NCBI RefSeq assembly: GCF_932274485.2 | Contig: NC_065883.2 | Location: forward strand, 40,890,539 to 40,954,538 | From: Patella vulgata | Lineage: Eukaryota; Mollusca; Gastropoda; Patellidae | Direction of reading: 5' to 3' | DNA: 64,000 bases | Shown here: positions 57,661 to 64,000 of the stretch, piece by piece | Layout: each line of letters opens with the position of its first letter | Numbering within the stretch: position 1 is the first letter of the stretch | Translations under genes and position numbers: made by a program | Notes under the pieces: model-generated | Told to the model about the DNA's origin: nothing | The model's database searches: none | The model's input: only the letters and a program-made list of their open reading frames with translations

Positions 57661-60300
57661 AATGCCTAAAAACGTTCAGAACAGAATTCTCATTTTGGTC
57701 AACCGATTACAGCAATCCAAGTCTCAGTTATTTCCCTTTAGTTTCCAGATTATTTTGTTGCTTGGGTGCAATGTTTCTCACTATATTTAGACTTGTAACT
57801 TCGTGACTTTTTCACTGATTTTGATAATTATTTTTTGTTGTTCTTTTTTCTTTTAAGATACTTGATATAATCCATGTCACGTGACGATGAATATGAAAGC
57901 TTTCATATCTGCATGGGACAGTAGCAGATCTAGTTATTATTATTATTATTATTTACCGCAGGAGCCTATTTCTCCATGATTGAAAACAGATATCGATCTG
58001 GGGTTCAATTTTCTATCGGAAAACCATGTGGTGGTTACTTGATAAAGTATTTTTGAAACTTCTGCGCAGACCGGAAGTGGCCGAATTTTGAACGGTAGCA
58101 ATAAATCAAAAAGCGACCGTGGTTTTGCCAATTCTTTACCTATTTTAAAACATTTCACATTTTTGGAAACCCTGAATCTTTTCCGAGACAATGGCTATCT
58201 CACATTTTTCAATTTCGAACATTCATCTATGGCTTTTGTCGTTCGAAATTTGAAAGTTTAAATTTTTACAAAAAACTTTTTTATTTATGAATATTTTTTA
58301 GTCGTGTTTTACAAAAAATTAACGAGTCATCTGACTTGGGCAAAAATGTGAATATTTTTTGTCTCAGTAATTTTCCTTGGCCGCCATTGGCTAATTCAGT
58401 TTATCAGTCCTAGATTAATTATTTATTGCTCGATTTGTATAAAACAAAGTTCATATACTCCGTTGTCTCAATTGTCATTTTTTTGGTTACCGATAGAGAT
58501 ATCTGTCGGCACCAGTAGTGGCTTAATTTTACCAAAAACTACAATTTTGACAGTTAGGTAGATTTTTCTCCCTCCTTTTATGGCATATTGTTTGCCTATC
58601 TGTATTGACATTTTGGTGTAGAATTGATGAAGAGGTATTGAATATCTATGTTCTGCCTGATTTGGTGTCCGTTTTGATTGCCTATCTGTATTGACATTTG
58701 GGTGTAGAATCGATTAAGAGGTATTGAATTTCTATTTTCTGCCTGGTTTGAGACTTTTATGGGGTAATAATACACCAAGTCGAGAAGCGTTGTTTTATTT
58801 TTGCACTAACACGGTCATGATATTTTGTCCCCAGTCTGCTATGAATATCAGTGAATTTAAATTTTGGTGGTCAACCCTTATACAAATTCAGTACTCTGAT
58901 GATCCCATACTGTCATACTAGCTGTGCTGTAAAGGGAAGTTCTCGGCGAAATTTAGGGAATGGGCTACTGCATGTAGAACACCAGTGATTCAACATTGGA
59001 GAAATTAATAGTGGTCTGCCTCCAAATATATTGGATAATCAACCATCTAAAAAAAACAACTCCCGGTTAGGCATGGGCAAGGGAACTTTTCGTGAAATAT
59101 TGACAACCGTCTAAAACCCCTCCTGTACGTTGAAGATTAGGGGGTTGTGGGTGTTGGAGACTACGGGACTTGATGCAATGACAGACCATTGTTATTTCAC
59201 GTGTATAATAGCTAATCGTGAAAATATATTTCTTATACCGACTTGGCTGATGAAGAAATGTGGTTTAACATCTATTGACACAAAATAGGTCATTTTGGGC
59301 AAAACTTACGGTTAAACTTCATTTCAATAATATGCTTTTGCAGTGGGGTCTTTACCAGTGGAGGGAAGCCAGATGACCCTATGCCCTGGTCACGTACAGC
59401 AGGGTTCTGGATTCCACAGCACTTTGACTTCGTGACAGAAACTTTCGCTGTGGGAGGAAACCCAGGAGATTGGACAGGCACTAGTCCTTGTCATGTATAA
59501 TCTATGACACATCCACACCAATCGATTCAATGATAGACCTCATGATGGAATACGGACGCGTTAACCATTTGGTCACCCCACCCCCACCCCTCCTTAAAAT
59601 ATGTGACTGGCACCCCCACAGCTGCTTAGGTAGAAAATGGAATCAAAGTGGTGCACATTACCAGAAATAGATAATCAATTTAGAAAATTGTGGTATGAAG
59701 GATTTTTGCCTGGACAAGCAAATGCATACATAGGACCTAGGTTTCTCATCCCCTCTGACTAAGTTGTCCTTTGTCAGGCCATCCATCATCCTTACACTTT
59801 TCACAAGGGAAGAACCAAGCTGGAAAATCTGATAATTTCTCGACTGATATGGGGATTGACTATTGGATCTAGAGGTTAGTGAGTTGTGGTCTAGGGTGTG
59901 CATCCAAATGTAAAAGACTTGAAATGATATAAATGGTCCAAAAAGAGCCTCAAACTTTGAAAAAAATTGAAAAATCGTTAAATTACTGAGAATGCTCTTC
60001 TATTTTTCTTTTTATTCAAAATTGCTCAATGGATGTTTCTGAATCTTCTGGTACAGGAAGTTAAAGGCCAACTCTACGTTTTAAAACTATCCCGAAATTG
60101 ATACGTAAACCGGAAATAGTTGATACGATATCCGATATTTTGAAAAATGCGTAAAAATATAGATTGATGCCAAAAACGCGATTTCTTCGTTGGAAATTAT
60201 AAGATCAAAAGCTAAAGTATCGTTCGATAGCTCAGTGAATGGACTTTTGTATGCTTTCTTCGGGTCTGTTACCTGAAAGCCGATTCAGTACTGCCATGCA
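57661..60300. other. mixed repeat-derived sequence, no gene recognised
   Basis: An ATT microsatellite lies at 57929-57955. Family E-like words ('ccggaagtggccgaatttt') occur at ~58070. An ~86-bp tandem pair lies at 58590-58745 ('tgcctatctgtattgacatt'). A SINE piece (-) lies at 59695-59880 and a family E unit at 59890-60300. Confidence 0.6.
59695..59880 (-). mobile_element. SINE fragment
   Basis: Diverged match to the middle of the SINE at 25834-26205 ('aagttgtcctttgtcaggcc', 'gggaagaaccaagctggaaa'). Confidence 0.6.
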
Positions 60301-63300
60301 GGTCTAGTTAGGCTTTCAGACTTTGTCGCTAACCTCTAGCATTCGAAAATATGAAAAATTTTGTTGAAAAGACAATTTTTGTTATTTTTCAAAATTTTCA
60401 AATTTGACCTAATTTTTGGATACCTGAAGACCATCCGATTCCAGAAATATAAGTTTCATTCTGAGTTATCGCCCTTTATTTTTCGATTTTTGTTTCGAAT
60501 TTTCTGCCCATTTCCCAACCCTTATATTTTTTGGAAAGGATAAATCGATATTTCTGAAAGTCCTGGAACATAAAGCTATATAGTCAGACCGCTGCATAAA
60601 GCAATTTCAACAACGATCAGGGCCATTTTATCTGATCAGATAATGTAATATATCATTACAGAGCACTGTGGCTATCTAATTGCCCAAATTGGTTATTAAA
60701 ACTATCCCGACAATAATCTCCATACCGGAAGTATGCAAAAAATGAAAAAAAAAAGGTTTAAAAAATAGCGCTCTTGTGAAAAACTTGATTTCTCCATCAG
60801 ATGTTAGCGGACCAAAAGAACTAAAGTGTCGCTGAATAGCCCCATTAATGGACTATCATATGACATCTGAATGATACGATTTAGATGGCTAGAAAATAAA
60901 TTATGTTACGCCGAAAATCTAGTATTTTCCGTTTTGGAGCATTTTGAGAGGTCTTTTTCTCAAACACAACAACTACGTTTTTTCTTAATTTTTTTTTACT
61001 CCTATGGGTGGACTATGGCGTGAGTCCAAAAATAAAAGCATTGAAATAACATAAGTTGTCCAAAAAGAGTCTCAATCTTGGAAAAAAGTTGAAAAATCCT
61101 CAAATTATTGAAAATGCTCTTCTATTATTCTTTGTTTTGAAAACAGCTCAATGGGTGTTTCTGAAACTTCTGGTACAGAAAGTTAACTATCCAAACAACA
61201 TGTTAAAACTATCCCGACAATGATCCAAAAACCGGGAGTAGTCGAAAAAATATCCTATATTTTGAAAAAAAAAAAAAAAAGGTGATCTTGCGAAAAAAGT
61301 GATTACTACGTAAGATTTAAAAACAACTAAAGTGTCATTAGATAGCCCGAACAATGGACGATCTTATGACATCTCAATGGTAAAAAATCGCTGGTTAGGT
61401 AATATATCATGAGATGCTGAAAATCTAGTATTTTCCTCTTTGGAGCCAATTCAGACGCTTTTATCTCGAAAATTACTCTTATTTCCTTTCTTAAACTTCT
61501 GTTACTTAGAGTCCTAACGCTAATCTGGGATGTGATCCAAATTTAAAAGCCCCAATATAGTATAAATGGTCCAAAAGGGCCACAATCTTTGAAAAAAGTC
61601 GAAAAATCGTTATATCTGTAAATCTGCTTCTAGTGGTATAAGGGAGGTAAAACTGTCCAATGGATCTTTCTGAAACTTCTGGTACAGGAAGTTAAGTTCC
61701 CGTAGCACTTGTTAAATCTATCCCGATAATGATCCGTAAACATATATTGTCTGATATTTTGAAGAAAACGCAAAAAATGGGTGCTTTTGGGAAAAACGTG
61801 ATTTCTCCACCCGATATCAACGGATTAAAGAAATTAAGGTATCGGTGGGTAGCCCAGGGATTTGACTATCGTATGATACCAATTTCACACGAATCCTATG
61901 AGAGGGCAGCAAAATATGACATGCTGAAAATCAAGTATTTTCTGATTTGGAGCGTTTTCGGACGCCTATATCTCAAAAACTACTCCAAGGATTTTTTTTA
62001 AACTTTCCCTATCAAGAGTCCCTCCTGTAGTCTTGTGCATGAATCCATCCAATAAGACATTGAAATTTCTGGAATAGGTAAAATAACGTACTGAAAATCG
62101 AAAAAAGTTGAAAAATCGTCAAATTTTAGAAAATACTCTATTATTTCTTTATTTTAACTGATTTTCAAAAAAAATTTATACATTCAGATAGCTGTCCTAA
62201 TTACAATTATAACCATGTATAATATGTATTGAGTTATTGAAATTTAATTTTCGATATTTTGACATTTTTGACACTTTTTAACATAGAATTTCCCAAGGGC
62301 ATTTTATCTGATCAGACAATGTAATATTTCATTACATAGCCCTGTGCCTATTTCATAAGCCAATCCGGTTATTAAAACTATCCGGACAATAATCTCCATA
62401 TCGGAAGTATTCAAAAAATGAAGAAAAAAGATTTAAAAAAATAGCGCTCTTGCGAAAAACTTGATTTCTCCATCAGATGTTAGCGGATCAAAAGAACTAA
62501 AGTATCGCTGGATAGCCCCATTAATGGACTATTATATGACATCTGAATGATACGATTTAGATGGCTAGAAAATAAATTATGGTACGCCGAAAATCTAGTA
62601 TTTTCCGTTTTGGAGCATTTCGAGACGCCATTTTCTCGAAAACGAAAACTACGATTTTTCTTAAACTTCTTTTACTCAGAGTCCTATGGGTGGACTATGG
62701 CGTGAGTCCAAAAATAAAAGCATTGAAATAATATAAGTGGTCCAAAAAGAGCCTCAATCTTTGAAAAAAGTTGAAAAATCCTTAAATTACTGAAAATGCT
62801 CTTCTATTTTTCTTTCTTTGGAAAACAGCTGAATGGAATTTTCTGAAACTTTTTGTACAGAAGCTTAGGTAACCAAACAACTTGTTAAAACTATCCCGAC
62901 AATGATCCAAAAACCGGAAGTAGTCGAAAAAATATACGATATATTGAGGAAAAAAACACCATAAAAAGTAAAAAAAATGGTGATCTTGCGAAAAAAAGTT
63001 ATTACTATGTAAGATTTCACCGAATCAAAACAAATTAAGTTTCATTGGAGAGCCCGAACAATGGACAATCGTATGGCATCTAAATGGTAAAAATTCGCGG
63101 GTTACGCAATATAAAATGAAACGGTGAAAATCTATTATTTTCCTTTTTGGAACCTATTCAGTCGCTTTTATCTCGAAAACTTCTCTTATTTCCTTTCTTA
63201 AACTTCTGTTACTTAGAGTCCTTACGGTGGTCTATGGTGTGAATCCCAATTTAAAAGCCTCAATATAGTATAAATGGTCCAAAAGGGCCACAATCTTTGA

Positions 63301-63660
63301 AAAAGTCGAAAAATCGTTATATCTGTAAATCTGCTTCTAATGGTATAAGGGAGGTAAAACTGTCCAATGGATCTTTCTGAAACTTCTGGTACAGGACGTT
63401 AAGTTCCCATACAACTTGTTAAATCTATCCCGATAATGATCCGTAAACAGGAAGTAGTCAAAAAAATATTCGATATTTTAAAAAAAAAAAAAAAAAGACA
63501 GTAAAAAAATCGGTGCTCTTGCAACAATCAGGATTTCACCGTCGGGTGTGACCGGATCCAAACATCTAAAGTATTGTTTGGTAACTTGATAAATGGGCTA
63601 TTGTATGACACACTTCCTGTCTGATTACTGAAAGCCGGTTCAGTGCTGCTTGCAGGTCTA
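60301..63660 (+). repeat. ~0.5-kb satellite block 2 (family E) with higher-order structure
   Basis: 'taaaactatcccgacaat' or close forms at about 60697, 61205, 61717, 62375, 62888 and 63420 (steps ~510, ~660, ~510, ~530). Units three apart (60697 and 62375; 61205 and 62888) match best, giving a ~1.68-kb higher-order repeat. Long A runs follow 'atattttg'. Short open frames are repeat-derived. Confidence 0.9.
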
Positions 63661-64000
63661 GTTTCACACTGCGTATTCTTATTATTATTCTTCTTCTTTT
63701 GTTTTGAGTAGATCTCAGCAACTGCTTGTCGGATCGTTACGATTTCTTCGGTTTTTCTGGGAAAGTGGGTGTGACTTAGAGGACAAAGCTATTTTGAACG
63801 TTCTGCGACAATGCGAAATGTCCGAAATCACCGAAGCTATCGTTTTTAGAAATATTGCAGTAATTTTAACAATAATCATTGAATTTTAACTTTCGATACA
63901 TTTTGGCATAGCCGGAGACAGGGCACATAGCTACGCTACTTTTGATTTTTTGATTTTCGGCAAATCTTCGCAGATATTGGGCGCCAAATTTAGAAAATTT
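63661..64000. other. end of window, unassigned
   Basis: Begins with a broken hairpin-minisatellite unit and an ATT-rich run; a 61-codon open stretch (63704-63889) has no recognised similarity. Confidence 0.45.

Overview
This is an intron- and transposon-dominated piece of an animal genome. It is AT-rich with no long host reading frames, and is packed with satellite arrays, short non-autonomous DNA transposons, a tRNA-derived SINE, a Penelope-like element and two Tc1 copies. The only host coding sequence I can name is a 111-bp exon on the minus strand (10818-10928) that matches the N-terminus of ARID4 (RBBP1), which is metazoan. The ~150/166-bp satellites inside elements with hairpin ends resemble the 'pearl'/Helentron-like elements known from molluscs, so a mollusc or related lophotrochozoan is my best guess (inference).

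Layout. 1-800: 150-bp satellite. 798-4360: Penelope-like element (PLE) with GIY-YIG endonuclease, 323-bp direct pLTRs and a hammerhead-like fold in each pLTR. 5735-6670: fold-back with a SINE piece in its spacer. 6888-9615: two satellite elements fused. 10818-10928: ARID4 exon. 11384-13918: satellite element with GTCCCCCGCC/GGCGGGGGAC ends. 14012-16199: LTR remnant holding only a gag-like piece. 17116-19204: 331-bp-satellite element. 19698-22000: TTAA element carrying a hAT insertion, with a tandem duplication across the junction. 22551-24077: Tc1 copy 1. 24281-27445: TTAA miniature elements and a complete SINE with target-site duplication. 27450-31204: large TTAA-flanked element holding a 424-bp satellite. 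31205-38029: mostly unassigned, with two further satellites, a SINE and a TTAA element. 38030-44530: 150-bp-satellite element split by a ~4.9-kb insertion bounded by ATATGGG repeats. 44915-47930: satellite with nested insertions. 48026-48259: a candidate host exon for a type II membrane protein (+ strand). 48288-50545: reverse copy of the 17-kb element. 50550-52790: nothing recognised. 52790-63660: ~0.5-kb satellite blocks, a hairpin minisatellite, a ~990-bp duplication and Tc1 copy 2.

The main theme is satellites inside transposons. At least five tandem families sit inside elements with short inverted ends, and three of them (150 bp, its diverged form, and 331 bp = two ~166-bp halves) share recognisable core motifs. 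Nested insertions leave precise empty-site evidence, so several relative ages can be read directly. The two host exons lie on opposite strands, so at least two genes appear to have introns here.
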